This document shows positions 7,955 through 16,385 of a DNA stretch of 64,000 nucleotides, one piece after another. The DNA is from Candidatus Poribacteria bacterium (GTDB lineage Bacteria > Poribacteria > WGA-4E > JAJDTR01). The notes below the pieces were generated by a model. That model was not told the origin of the DNA, did not search any database, and saw only the letters and a program-made list of their open reading frames with translations. Numbering within the stretch: position 1 is the first letter of the stretch; every line of letters begins with the position of its first letter. Both the position numbers and the translations under genes were made by a program. The DNA is taken from the NCBI GenBank assembly GCA_028820655.1, contig JAPPIK010000045.1, positions 1 to 64,000 on the forward strand, read 5' to 3'.

Positions 7955-8242
7955 TTATTTTCCGTGCTTTGCCAAGTGATTGACGTGATTTTGATTGTTG
8001 GCGCGCACGTCTGTTTTTACATCGTCTACCTCGCGGCGTAAATTGGATACGTTTATTTTTACGTCGTCAAACCCTTTTCTCATTTCCTCTTTCGTTGCGA
8101 CCTTCTCAAGTTCGCTTTTGATTTCATCTCGGAGAGATTTGATGTCCCCCTTTGTGGGTACATTTAGCCAAATGGTTATTCCTACGCCGAAAATCGCTGC
8201 AAGCTGTACCCAATCCTGCCATCTGCCATTCTTGCCTTCCAT
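7955..8242 (-). CDS. Small membrane-anchored coiled-coil protein
   Basis: A 95-residue protein of unknown function. The start at 8242 has AAAAGGAGA seven or so bases upstream; an in-frame ATG at 8317 has none. Residues 10-27 (WVQLAAIFGVGITIWLNV) form one membrane segment. The remainder is charged and heptad-like (LRDEIKSELEKVATKEEMRK, VKINVSNLRREVDDVKTDVR), so a cytoplasmic or periplasmic coiled coil. The sequence resembles in plan, not in detail, the proteins at 32615 and 56376 (membrane segment plus coiled coil). It is transcribed alone, with its own terminator. Confidence 0.7.
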   Translation of the reverse strand: MEGKNGRWQDWVQLAAIFGVGITIWLNVPTKGDIKSLRDEIKSELEKVATKEEMRKGFDDVKINVSNLRREVDDVKTDVRANNQNHVNHLAKHGK

Positions 8243-8412
8243 GTTAATCTCCTTTTGCCGCCGATTTAGGGGCGCCGCATGGTCAATGGTTGTACGCGAT
8301 AGACAGTATATTACCACATTCGTCGCGCGGATGATAGCAAATCTTTGCGAGTTATTAATCGAACAGCGACTGCCAAGAGAATCTTGGAGAGAATAGGACT
8401 CACCAATGTCAA

Positions 8413-9018
8413 TTACTTTCCGTTCCGTTCCGCCATATTGCGTATATCAGGATTGTCACGCACCTGCCGCACCAAATCATCTCCAAGATTACGTATGGCG
8501 GCTTTGACGGACTTCACGAGCGCTCTCTTTTCCGCCGCAAAGAGAATCCCAATACTCTCGGCCGAGCCCTTACCCGACGCCTTAACCGAACTGACTTGCT
8601 TCATCTCGCGCGTGTAAAAGGTGAGTTGAACAGAAAAGGACTGTTCCGATTCGCCGCGATTCCAAATCGGCGGACCCTGATAACCAAAGGAGCCTCCACT
8701 CCCCAAAAGCGTTGCGATTACGATAAGATCCAAATCCCCGTTGTTCGTCGTCACCTGTGTTGGATCCGATTCCAGGACGTGGACAGAAGAGAAGGTGCGC
8801 CGGCACGCCTTGGTAATTGCTGACTCAAGAGATTTGTCCAATCCCCGAAATTCGCTCTCTTTTTTACTACCGGTATCGTATCGCAGCCTGGCAGACAGCG
8901 AATCCTCCCCTGCAACGAACAGTCCAACTCGCAAATCAATCGACTCTGTGCCCTCACTGCATCCGGCGAGGGCAAGCACGAGGATAATGGATGAGATGCC
9001 CCGACGAAAATCGAACAT
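8413..9018 (-). CDS. Lipoprotein of unknown function
   Basis: A 201-residue protein starting at the ATG at 9018, preceded by an AAAGGAAAAAGAAG stretch. The longer open frame upstream is only a shadow of the WD40 gene. Residues 1-24 form a lipoprotein signal with lipobox LALAGC, so the mature protein would be lipidated at Cys. The rest is a compact mixed fold: RVGLFVAGEDS, LESAITKACRRTFSSVHVLE, NGDLDLIVIATLLGSG, FSVQLTFYTREMKQVSSVKA and a C-terminal basic helix. The pattern (variable helix of an Ala/Lys-rich segment then DLDLIVIATL) recalls small periplasmic lipoproteins that present a curli-like or LptE-like fold, but I do not recognise a family. Confidence 0.75.
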   Translation of the reverse strand: MFDFRRGISSIILVLALAGCSEGTESIDLRVGLFVAGEDSLSARLRYDTGSKKESEFRGLDKSLESAITKACRRTFSSVHVLESDPTQVTTNNGDLDLIVIATLLGSGGSFGYQGPPIWNRGESEQSFSVQLTFYTREMKQVSSVKASGKGSAESIGILFAAEKRALVKSVKAAIRNLGDDLVRQVRDNPDIRNMAERNGK

Positions 9019-9052
9019 CTTCTTTTTCCTTTTGGAGTGTAACTTAAGGATA

Positions 9053-11029
9053 TCACTGAATCGACCACAGGAACACTGTTCCATCTTTGCACCCACTAGC
9101 GAGAGTATTCCCGTCCGGGCTGTATGCAACACTAGTGACTCCAAGTGTATAACCAATGAACTTACGTCTGCGAATTCCCGTTGCAGTGTCACCCAAATCC
9201 GGGCTGTCAGCAATGCTTGTGACCTCAAGTAATCGTCCGAAGAGTATACGTTTGGGGGTTCCCGTAGCAGCGTTCCACAGACGAATTGTCCCGTCACTAC
9301 TCCCGCTGGCAAGCGTATTCCCGTCAGGGCTGTACACAACACTATTGACGCCACTCGCATGCCCAGAGAGTGTACATCTGGACACTTCCCTGACAACATC
9401 CCACTGACGAACGGTATTGTCATCGCTACCGCTTGCGAGCGTTCTCCCGTCAGGGCTGTACGCAACACTGTTGATTCCACCCGTATGTCCATCGAATGTA
9501 GCCACGGTCACTCCCGTCACGGTATTCCAAAGACGGATTGTCCCGTCATCACTCCCACTAGCAAGTGCGTTCCCGTCAGGGCTGTACATCAGGCTACGGA
9601 TGATACCTGTGTGCCCTATTAGTTTCCGTGTTTCTTCACCAGTCATTGTATTCCAAAGACGAATTGATCTGTCATAACACCCACTAGCGAGTATTTCTCC
9701 GTCTAGGCTGTACGCAACGCAAGGCACCGAATCAGGTGCTTCCAATACTCGTTTCTTCTTATCGGTCACGGCATCCCAAAAACTAACGGTGCCGTCCCAA
9801 CTCCCACTAGCAATTGTGTTCCCATCAGGACTGTATATAACGCCTAAACTCGAACGCCCCTCCAGTTTGCGTACTTTCGGTACACCCGCCATAGCACTCC
9901 AAAGACGGATTGCCCTGTCATGACTCCCACATGCGAGCGTTCTCCCGTCAGGACTGTACGCAACGCTGGAGACAAATCGCGTATGTCCTTCCAGCATTTG
10001 CACGTTTGCACCCGTCCCAACCTCCCAAAGACGGACGGTGCCGTCCCAGCTCCCACTGGCGATTGTGGTTCCGTCAGGACTGTACGCAATGCCACTGATC
10101 GGCGCCGTGTGTCCATACAGTGTCCGTACCTTACTGCCTGTCACTACATCCCAAAGATGGACGGCACGCGAACTCCCACTGGCGACTGTACCCCCGTCGG
10201 GGCTATATGCTACCCTTTTGATTGTCCCCTCATGCGTTCCCAGTGTTCGAACTCCAGTCCCTGTGAGAACATCCCAAAGACCGATCCTACCGTCAGGATG
10301 TACACCGGCAATTGTACGACTGTCCGGGCTGTATGCAACGTTCGCGTATTGCTCCCTACGCCCTTCTAATGTCCGTAACTCACTACTTGACACCGCATCC
10401 CACACACGGAAGGCGCCCCGAAAGTGCTTGCTGGCAACTGTTTTCCCGTCCGGGCTGTATGCAACACATGTAACACTATTCTTCTGCTCGGTAAGCACCT
10501 GCTCCTGGCGAGCAGAGACGACATTCCACAGACGGATGGTACCATCTTCGCTTCCACTGGCAATCGTTCCGCCATCCGGATCGATTGCAATACTCGTGAT
10601 TATGCCTGTATGTCCGGTTAGCGTCTGCTCGTGTTCTCCCGTGACGGCATTCCAAAGACGGATGGTACGGTCCCTGCTCCCGCTAGCGACCATTCGCCCA
10701 TCCGGACTATACGCAACACAGGTAACATTCCCCGTGTGCCCGGTGAGAAGTGAGATTTCTGCGCCGGTGTTGGCATCATAGATCCAAATTCCGATGGAAC
10801 TGGCAACTGCGATCTGCGTGCCATCCGGCGAATATGCGATATTGCCTGTTATGCTTCCCTTTCCCCACCGTGACGTGACGCCTTCGGGCAACCCCCATTT
10901 GGTATAATGTTGGGGATTCTCGTAATCTTTGGAATTTCCGTAGCATCGGGCTCCCTTGCCAATAGCGCTCAGGAGAAACAGGAGGCAAACGAAAACGAGA
11001 CTGACCTTGAATAACGGAGCGATTCTCAT
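9053..11029 (-). CDS. Exported WD40-repeat protein (about 15 repeats)
   Basis: A 658-residue protein. Residues 8-27 (KVSLVFVCLLFLLSAIGKG) are a signal peptide or membrane anchor. From residue 60 to the end it consists of about 15 WD40 units of 41-42 residues, with the consensus VxSVAYSPDGxTxASGSxDG, then TIRLWxxxTGxxxxxLxGHT. Fourteen are near full length; the fourteenth in order (EVTSIADSPDLGDTATGIRR) has lost its end. This is enough for two seven-bladed propellers. No enzymatic domain is attached. Such proteins serve as scaffolds; the partner is not indicated by the neighbours (lipoprotein downstream, BNR protein upstream). At DNA level the repeats are a 126-bp tandem array, prone to unit gain and loss. 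Confidence 0.93.
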   Translation of the reverse strand: MRIAPLFKVSLVFVCLLFLLSAIGKGARCYGNSKDYENPQHYTKWGLPEGVTSRWGKGSITGNIAYSPDGTQIAVASSIGIWIYDANTGAEISLLTGHTGNVTCVAYSPDGRMVASGSRDRTIRLWNAVTGEHEQTLTGHTGIITSIAIDPDGGTIASGSEDGTIRLWNVVSARQEQVLTEQKNSVTCVAYSPDGKTVASKHFRGAFRVWDAVSSSELRTLEGRREQYANVAYSPDSRTIAGVHPDGRIGLWDVLTGTGVRTLGTHEGTIKRVAYSPDGGTVASGSSRAVHLWDVVTGSKVRTLYGHTAPISGIAYSPDGTTIASGSWDGTVRLWEVGTGANVQMLEGHTRFVSSVAYSPDGRTLACGSHDRAIRLWSAMAGVPKVRKLEGRSSLGVIYSPDGNTIASGSWDGTVSFWDAVTDKKKRVLEAPDSVPCVAYSLDGEILASGCYDRSIRLWNTMTGEETRKLIGHTGIIRSLMYSPDGNALASGSDDGTIRLWNTVTGVTVATFDGHTGGINSVAYSPDGRTLASGSDDNTVRQWDVVREVSRCTLSGHASGVNSVVYSPDGNTLASGSSDGTIRLWNAATGTPKRILFGRLLEVTSIADSPDLGDTATGIRRRKFIGYTLGVTSVAYSPDGNTLASGCKDGTVFLWSIQ

Positions 11030-11128
11030 TTGGTTATTCTCTCTTTAGGAGACAGAAGTCAATGAAACCCCGGAAATTCTATCGAATCGTTGGTCTGAAG
11101 GTTGTTCCGTGTCGATCGGACGATATGT

Positions 11129-11163
11129 AGAAACCGAGTTTTGAGGCAGAAAACTCGGTTTCT
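11129..11163. terminator. Hairpin between the BNR and WD40 genes
   Basis: Perfect 14-bp stem AGAAACCGAGTTTT / AAAACTCGGTTTCT with loop GAGGCAG, 20 bp beyond the stop of the minus-strand gene at 11184. No T tract follows, so it is either a weak terminator or another palindromic repeat. Confidence 0.55.
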
Positions 11164-11183
11164 CTGATTGCGCGATGTCCATC

Positions 11184-12155
11184 CTAGGCGGGTGTGACGG
11201 CTAACGCTCGCACCTCGCCGAATTCGTGCTCGAGTTTGCTCCAAGAATCTCCGTCGTCCGTGCTGCGGAAAAGCTGTCCGCTCACGCTGCACGCCATAAT
11301 CCAGCCGCTCACCGCGGGGTTGTTCGCAAAGCACCAGATGGTGCTGTTCGCGGTCATCCCGATGTCCGCCCGCTGCCACGATTTGCCCAGGTCACGCGTA
11401 TAGAAGATTCCGCCTTCGTCCCCGGGAGGTCCGTTACCTGCGCCGATAAACACCCGCTCGGCGTCACCGTTCAGGTACAACGCCGCTCGGCAGTACGGCC
11501 AGGGATAGTGGTCTTTGACGCTAAGCGGCGTCCAATTCGTCATATCCGTGGTGATGCACACGTCGTTATTCGTGGCGGCAACGAGTGTTTTGGGGTCCCC
11601 GGGGACTACGGTGAGTCCGTGAATGTCTAGGCTGCTGAGCCCTTCGCTTCCGGCGGTCCACGTCTCCCCGCCATCGGTGCTCCGGCGCATGCCGTCAATT
11701 TCAATCCCGGCGTATATCGTCTGGTCGTCGTTCGGGTCGATGACCAGTGTGGTGATTCGCGGAACGATTGGCACGCCCGGGCACTCGTCGGCAAGCGCCA
11801 CATCAAGCTGTTTCCATGTCTCGCCTCCATCAGTCGATCTAAAAATAGCAGAGGGGCATGTACCCGCATAGATTGTGTCAGTATCGTTCGGATTGATTGT
11901 GATCGCCCAAACCTGCATCTTGTCCATTGGAGATTCGAGGGAGCGCCAGTTATCACCGCCGTCGGTAGTGCGGCAGATTCCCGCTTCCGTTCCCGCGAAG
12001 AGGATGGCGGGATTGTCGAGAGGTACCGCTAACGCCCGAATATGAGCCTCCGGGAACATGCCTTCGCTGGCGCGGTCCCACGAGTTGCCGCCGTCTCTGC
12101 TGCGCCAGACGCTCTGGCCGACCGTGCCTGCATAGATGGTTGGTGAATTTGCCAT
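11184..12155 (-). CDS. BNR/Asp-box repeat beta-propeller protein (sialidase or sortilin-like fold)
   Basis: A 323-residue protein starting at the ATG at 12155 with GGAGGTAAATC before it. It carries repeated Asp boxes: WRSRDGGNSW, CRTTDGGDNW, FRSTDGGETW, RRSTDGGETW, FYTRDLGKSW, FRSTDDGDSW. Between them are N-P-x-x-P-x-x-I-Y-A-G-T type strands, as in VPS10/sortilin-like and Ycf48-like propellers. No signal peptide and none of the catalytic Arg triad or Tyr/Glu of true sialidases is identifiable. It is likely a binding propeller, or a recently derived protein that lost its leader. Domain call sure, function unknown. Confidence 0.88.
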   Translation of the reverse strand: MANSPTIYAGTVGQSVWRSRDGGNSWDRASEGMFPEAHIRALAVPLDNPAILFAGTEAGICRTTDGGDNWRSLESPMDKMQVWAITINPNDTDTIYAGTCPSAIFRSTDGGETWKQLDVALADECPGVPIVPRITTLVIDPNDDQTIYAGIEIDGMRRSTDGGETWTAGSEGLSSLDIHGLTVVPGDPKTLVAATNNDVCITTDMTNWTPLSVKDHYPWPYCRAALYLNGDAERVFIGAGNGPPGDEGGIFYTRDLGKSWQRADIGMTANSTIWCFANNPAVSGWIMACSVSGQLFRSTDDGDSWSKLEHEFGEVRALAVTPA

Positions 12156-12177
12156 GATTTACCTCCGTGATTCGGTG

Positions 12178-12350
12178 GCCAGTGGTTAGTGGTCAGTGAC
12201 TAGTAAAAAAAATTGCCATGTTCAGCATTGACCATTAGTCACCGGAATTTGATGGTATAACACGATAGTCGCGCGATAGACCGCGCGTTTTGGATTAGGA
12301 TATTAGTAAATTTCTGCTTTGAGTTGGGTTTCACTATGTTTAACCCAACC
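12178..12350. repeat. Repeat-rich intergenic region
   Basis: The 355-bp gap 12156-12510 has no gene. It contains the AGTGGTCAGTGACTAGT repeat (about 12186-12206), a partial inverted copy (TTGACCATTAGTCACC, about 12226-12241) and the GTTGGGTT/AACCCAAC hairpin (12323-12349) downstream of the metallopeptidase gene. Confidence 0.6.
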
Positions 12351-12510
12351 TCCAGAATAGACAAAAGTCTGCTGGATATGTCAATCCAGCAGGAGCGACC
12401 GGATTGTCTATCAAAACCTCCGGCATGTCGGGAAGGCAAATCCTTGCTCGGATTTCTAAGAAAATTTCTCCGCGCGCTCTGTTTGTCCCGTTGCTCCATG
12501 CAACTCGATT

Positions 12511-14292
12511 CTAATTGTTATTCGCTTCTGTGGGCCGCAATTTGCCTTCACCGACGATTCTGTCGGAAAACTGGACCTGCCATTCAACATCTGTCGGCTC
12601 TATCTCGGCGCTCAAATAGATCGGGTAGGTGTAAATTGCGCCGTCTTGCACGGGCGTCATCGGTTCCCCTGATACGATTACGGTTTTCCCCGCGGACACC
12701 GTAACGAGTGGCGCATTCACGCCGAGAAGGCTGCTCGGGACCGCTATGATGTCCCAATAACGGGAGTGCACCGGGTTCGGTAAAACGGACGCATTGAAGG
12801 TGATCTCGGTTCCCAATTCCGCGTGATATTCGTACGTCGACGGCTCGTCTGCAAACGCGGCGTCGTGTGGCTGCACGCTCGGCACCAGGGTGATCTGTCC
12901 TACGCTTAATCCAAAGTTGGGGTTAATCATACTCCCTTTGCCGTTCGCAGTCAACGGCACATCAAGCACGAGACTGGGTCGCCCGTCTTGAAACTCGATA
13001 GCTTTAAGGTCGTAAAGCCGGCTATCGTCGAAAACGCCTCGCCTCGCGAGCGGAGAGTGAATCTCGAAGACGACGTTTAGACCGTGCCATCCGCCGCTTG
13101 ATAATAGCGTAATATAGTCGGCGGCATAACTCTCCAATACACCGCCTTTGGCCGTTACCGGGTACAGATTGTGCCTTCGTCGCACTCGAAGCGTTAGTTC
13201 CTCGTTTTGATATCCGTACTGCCCCTCGGCAAATTGGGTGTCGTCGAGAAGGTTTGCCACCTTCCAATCGGCAAAAATGGTGGAAAAGGTGCGAGTTAAA
13301 CCTTGCGACAGCAGCGCGTTGTTCACGCCGGTAATCCCATTCGCGCGCTCTCTCACTACCGCGGCGATTGTCTCCGGACCGCCGTAATGTTCGTACAGAT
13401 ACAACATCCACAGGTAGGAAGCGCCGTAGTGAGCAAGTTCGCTTCGGCTGCCGAGCGGCCAGTTGGTCAGCGACACCAACGGATGTCTTTCGAAATTCGC
13501 CGTATGCTTTTCCGGACGATAGCCGCACAGGAACATGGCGACATCGGCGCATCCCTCGTTGACCCATATCGTCTCGTCGCGGTCGTGGCGCCATTGAATC
13601 AAATGCAGGAATTCATGGGCGATTACGCCAAGCCCCTCGGCGCCATCCGTGTCGAGTGGATGCGTGTCGATGTAGAGCAGGTCGCGCTCGTTGCTGCGGA
13701 CGGGTATTCCCAATTCCGGGTGGCGCAACACGCCCCGCCGTTGATCGGCGGGATTAAAAAAGCCGGCTATGAACTCGTCGCCCCTAACTGCTCCGTCCCG
13801 AATATCAAGCAGCAGCAGATAGATTTTCGCGTCTCCGTCAACGTCCGGCGGGGCGCCAAACAGTTCCGTCTGTATCCGGTATATGCCGCGTTGCGGGTCG
13901 GCGGGGGTGGACTCGTCGAAGGCGCGGCGTACCGTTTCCAGGGTTTCGCGTTTGACAGTTTGTCCCCATTGAGAATCCTCGACATACAGGTAGCAGAATT
14001 CACCGATGGCGCGCAATGTCGCCGGCACAATGTACTGCTCTTGGGTTCGCACATCAACGGAAAAGAAGGAATGGCGGTCTCCGAGCGCGGGAGGAGCCGG
14101 TTGCGCGGGGGCTGCGGAGGAGTCGGGCACCCCCGGCAGAGGGGAAAATTGTCCCACAAGATAGGGAGTGCCGTCAACCCATCCATAAGCAAGGGGAAGG
14201 CCGTACACGAGCACTAGGAATGGAACAATGCGCCGGACGCCGTGGGGTACAAGACTCGCGAAGAGATGAGGGTTGAACCCGATTTTACACAT
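12511..14292 (-). CDS. Exported HExxH zinc metallopeptidase (M30/M6-like)
   Basis: A 593-residue protein. The start at 14292 (GAGGGGAGTTAGTG before ATG) is preferred to an ATG at 14439 with no ribosome site. Residues 17-37 are a signal sequence. Residues 140-300 hold the catalytic part: IYLLLLDIRD, FFNPADQ, then HEFLHLIQW with H226, E227, H230, and the third ligand E246 in VNEGCADV, typical of gluzincins (M30 hyicolysin-like, also M1/M6). SYLWMLYLYEHYGG follows. The C-terminal half has Ig-like sheets (YEYHAELGTEITFNAS). No lipobox. It would degrade proteins outside the cell or in the periplasm. It is 160 bp downstream of the TPR gene on the same strand, separated by a hairpin. Confidence 0.85.
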   Translation of the reverse strand: MCKIGFNPHLFASLVPHGVRRIVPFLVLVYGLPLAYGWVDGTPYLVGQFSPLPGVPDSSAAPAQPAPPALGDRHSFFSVDVRTQEQYIVPATLRAIGEFCYLYVEDSQWGQTVKRETLETVRRAFDESTPADPQRGIYRIQTELFGAPPDVDGDAKIYLLLLDIRDGAVRGDEFIAGFFNPADQRRGVLRHPELGIPVRSNERDLLYIDTHPLDTDGAEGLGVIAHEFLHLIQWRHDRDETIWVNEGCADVAMFLCGYRPEKHTANFERHPLVSLTNWPLGSRSELAHYGASYLWMLYLYEHYGGPETIAAVVRERANGITGVNNALLSQGLTRTFSTIFADWKVANLLDDTQFAEGQYGYQNEELTLRVRRRHNLYPVTAKGGVLESYAADYITLLSSGGWHGLNVVFEIHSPLARRGVFDDSRLYDLKAIEFQDGRPSLVLDVPLTANGKGSMINPNFGLSVGQITLVPSVQPHDAAFADEPSTYEYHAELGTEITFNASVLPNPVHSRYWDIIAVPSSLLGVNAPLVTVSAGKTVIVSGEPMTPVQDGAIYTYPIYLSAEIEPTDVEWQVQFSDRIVGEGKLRPTEANNN

Positions 14293-14395
14293 CACTAACT
14301 CCCCTCGCCCGGCGCAACTTGTGATGACGGTAAAAGAAAGTGAATGCGGAGAATTGGGGTAGGAGTTGTCTTCCGATTGCGACTTTTTGGAGTAA

Positions 14396-14440
14396 GGTGT
14401 TTTCCAGATGATGCAAAAAGCCGGCTTTCGCGGAAACACC
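14396..14440 (-). terminator. Stem-loop after the TPR gene
   Basis: GGTGTTTTCC (14396-14405) can pair with GGAAACACC (14432-14440). The loop itself contains the perfect palindrome AAAGCCGGCTTT (14417-14428). It starts 10 bp past the stop of the minus-strand TPR gene. Confidence 0.5.
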
Positions 14441-14449
14441 CGGTTTCGC

Positions 14450-16108
14450 CTAATCGCTAATCTCTGCCTTCAACTTCTCCCGGATAGCCATATTGTTCGG
14501 TTCGAGTCGTATGGCTCTTTGCCAAGCCGCAATCGCTTTGTCTTTCAACCCCTTCTTCATGTAGGCATCACCCAGATGGTCCTGAATCTCCGCGCTCTCG
14601 GGCATAAGCCGCATCGCGATTTCCAGTTGTTCCAAGGCTTCATCAAGTTTACCCTGTTTGAAGAATGCCCAGCCAAGGCTATCGATGTAACTGGCTTGCT
14701 TGGGCGATTCCTTTAGCGCCATCTTGATAAGGTCAACCGCCTCCTCCAAATTGGTGCCGTTTTCCGCGAAGAAATAGCCCAAAGCGTTAAGCGCGTCCGC
14801 GTACTTCGGGGCAAGCGAGATTGCCTGTCTTAAATAGAACTCGGTTTTTTGGTTATTGCCCAGTCCTTCATAAGCAAGCCCCGCCCAATAGACTGCTTCT
14901 ACATTCTCGGGGTCATCATTTAGAACATCTTCCAAGATATCTATGGCCTCATCATACTGCCCCATAGCGAAATACTGTCTCGCGATACGGCCCGGTACAA
15001 GGGCGGTAGCTTTTTTGAGATAGGGGTATGCTCTCTCTAAATCATCCTGCTTCTGATAGGCAATACCGATCCAATAATTCGCATCGACATTATCGGGATG
15101 CTCGAGAAGTATCTCCCGTAATATCTCTATTCCTTTCTCATCGTCACCAAGGTCGACGCAGAGGCTGCCTAGACGCGCACGCAAGTGTGGGAGCAGTGCG
15201 TCATAACGCGAAAGGTTCTCCGGACTGTCGAGGCGCCGTAGTTCTTGGTACGCAACAATCGCTTTCTCAAGACTGAGTTTTGCGGTCGTCAACTGTTCAA
15301 GCGGTGTTTCCGGCTGATCCATAATCTGTTCGAATCGCTCGACATATAATTTCCCAAGCGCATTATGACCCTTTGATAGATCTCTATCTATTTTTACCGC
15401 CCGCTCATAGGCGGCAATAGCTTTCTCATTTTGCTCCAATTTGTCGTACAGCTCCGCAAGATCTAAATGGAACCGAGCATGGTAGGGCATTATTCGTGTC
15501 AACTCTTTGTACGAATGAATGGCTAACTCATGCTTCTTCCTAAACGTCGATATCGACGCCAGATAGCGGTGCGCCTCCACATGATCGGGTTGCAACTCGG
15601 TGACCCTTCGGAACTCGGCTATCATCTCCGTCCAGATCTTTTCCTCCTGGGTGCGGGTCAAGCGGCGTCTCTGCTGCAGACGCTGGAAAAGAATATCGCC
15701 CAGCAGAAAATGGGGAGCCGCTCGGTCCGGCTGAAGCTCTATGGCTCGGCGGCATTCCCGCTCGGCGCTTTTAATGTCCTGCATTTCGCGGCTGAGTTCG
15801 GCTAGTTTTGTATGGATGAAAGCGGACGGTTCGTGATTCTCAAGTACGCGCAGGTACATCTCCTTGGCATCGGAAAGCCGCCGCATGCTGTGTAGATACG
15901 TCGCCCAAGCGAGTTGCGTATAAATCTTTTTGGCAAATTCAATTTCGGAACTTAGCGTCTGGGGCGACGGATCCATGGTAAATTGCAGGTCAAGGTCTCT
16001 CGATTCGCTAAAGACGGGCGGATTCTCCGTGGTCGCTGTTTCTTCCGGGTTTGCGATTGTCATCGAGCAGTTAAGGATTAAGGCAATGGCAACGAATAGA
16101 ATCTTCAT
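14450..16108 (-). CDS. Exported TPR-repeat protein
   Basis: A tetratricopeptide protein of 552 residues from the start at 16108 (24 more if the ATG at 16180 is used). I prefer 16108 because MKILFVAIALILNCSMTIA is a clean signal peptide, though neither start has a clear ribosome site. At least ten TPR units follow, for example AYERAVKIDRDLSKGHNALG, AVYWAGLAYEGLGNNQKTEF, ALNALGYFFAENGTNLEEAV, SYIDSLGWAFFKQGKLDEAL and IQDHLGDAYMKKGLKDKAIA, with the last in the form used by outer-membrane assembly or peptidase-linked TPR proteins. No enzymatic domain. Probably a periplasmic scaffold; partner unknown. Confidence 0.9.
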   Translation of the reverse strand: MKILFVAIALILNCSMTIANPEETATTENPPVFSESRDLDLQFTMDPSPQTLSSEIEFAKKIYTQLAWATYLHSMRRLSDAKEMYLRVLENHEPSAFIHTKLAELSREMQDIKSAERECRRAIELQPDRAAPHFLLGDILFQRLQQRRRLTRTQEEKIWTEMIAEFRRVTELQPDHVEAHRYLASISTFRKKHELAIHSYKELTRIMPYHARFHLDLAELYDKLEQNEKAIAAYERAVKIDRDLSKGHNALGKLYVERFEQIMDQPETPLEQLTTAKLSLEKAIVAYQELRRLDSPENLSRYDALLPHLRARLGSLCVDLGDDEKGIEILREILLEHPDNVDANYWIGIAYQKQDDLERAYPYLKKATALVPGRIARQYFAMGQYDEAIDILEDVLNDDPENVEAVYWAGLAYEGLGNNQKTEFYLRQAISLAPKYADALNALGYFFAENGTNLEEAVDLIKMALKESPKQASYIDSLGWAFFKQGKLDEALEQLEIAMRLMPESAEIQDHLGDAYMKKGLKDKAIAAWQRAIRLEPNNMAIREKLKAEISD

Positions 16109-16385
16109 AAAAATACGAATGAAACCTCGGTAGTTTACCGCTTGCGGTTTGCGGTTCGTTTGAGTTTCTTGACTGGGCATGGTAAATCGAGGAGTAAAAT
16201 CTCGGCTGTTCCTAGATTGTGCAAGAAAGAAAGGGAGTTTTCAAGAAAAAACTGCGTTTTGGGGCAATGATTCTAAAGGAATATCAACCAAAAGAACCTA
16301 ATCTTGCTTAAGACGGGAGGTCGCGATCGGGAGAGGGATTTCTGTAAGTGCTTTGATTTCCATGTCGGACTCGAATGGCATTCGG

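Noticed and set aside
9053-10860. DNA tandem repeats as a mobile or regulatory array
   Set aside because: The 126-bp period is explained by WD40 coding repeats.
12239-12499. 86-codon minus-strand frame
   Set aside because: It runs through repeat sequence, has no ribosome site and no recognisable fold.
13303-14217. 304-codon plus-strand frame opposite the metallopeptidase
   Set aside because: Shadow frame; the minus strand has HExxH, signal peptide and ribosome site.
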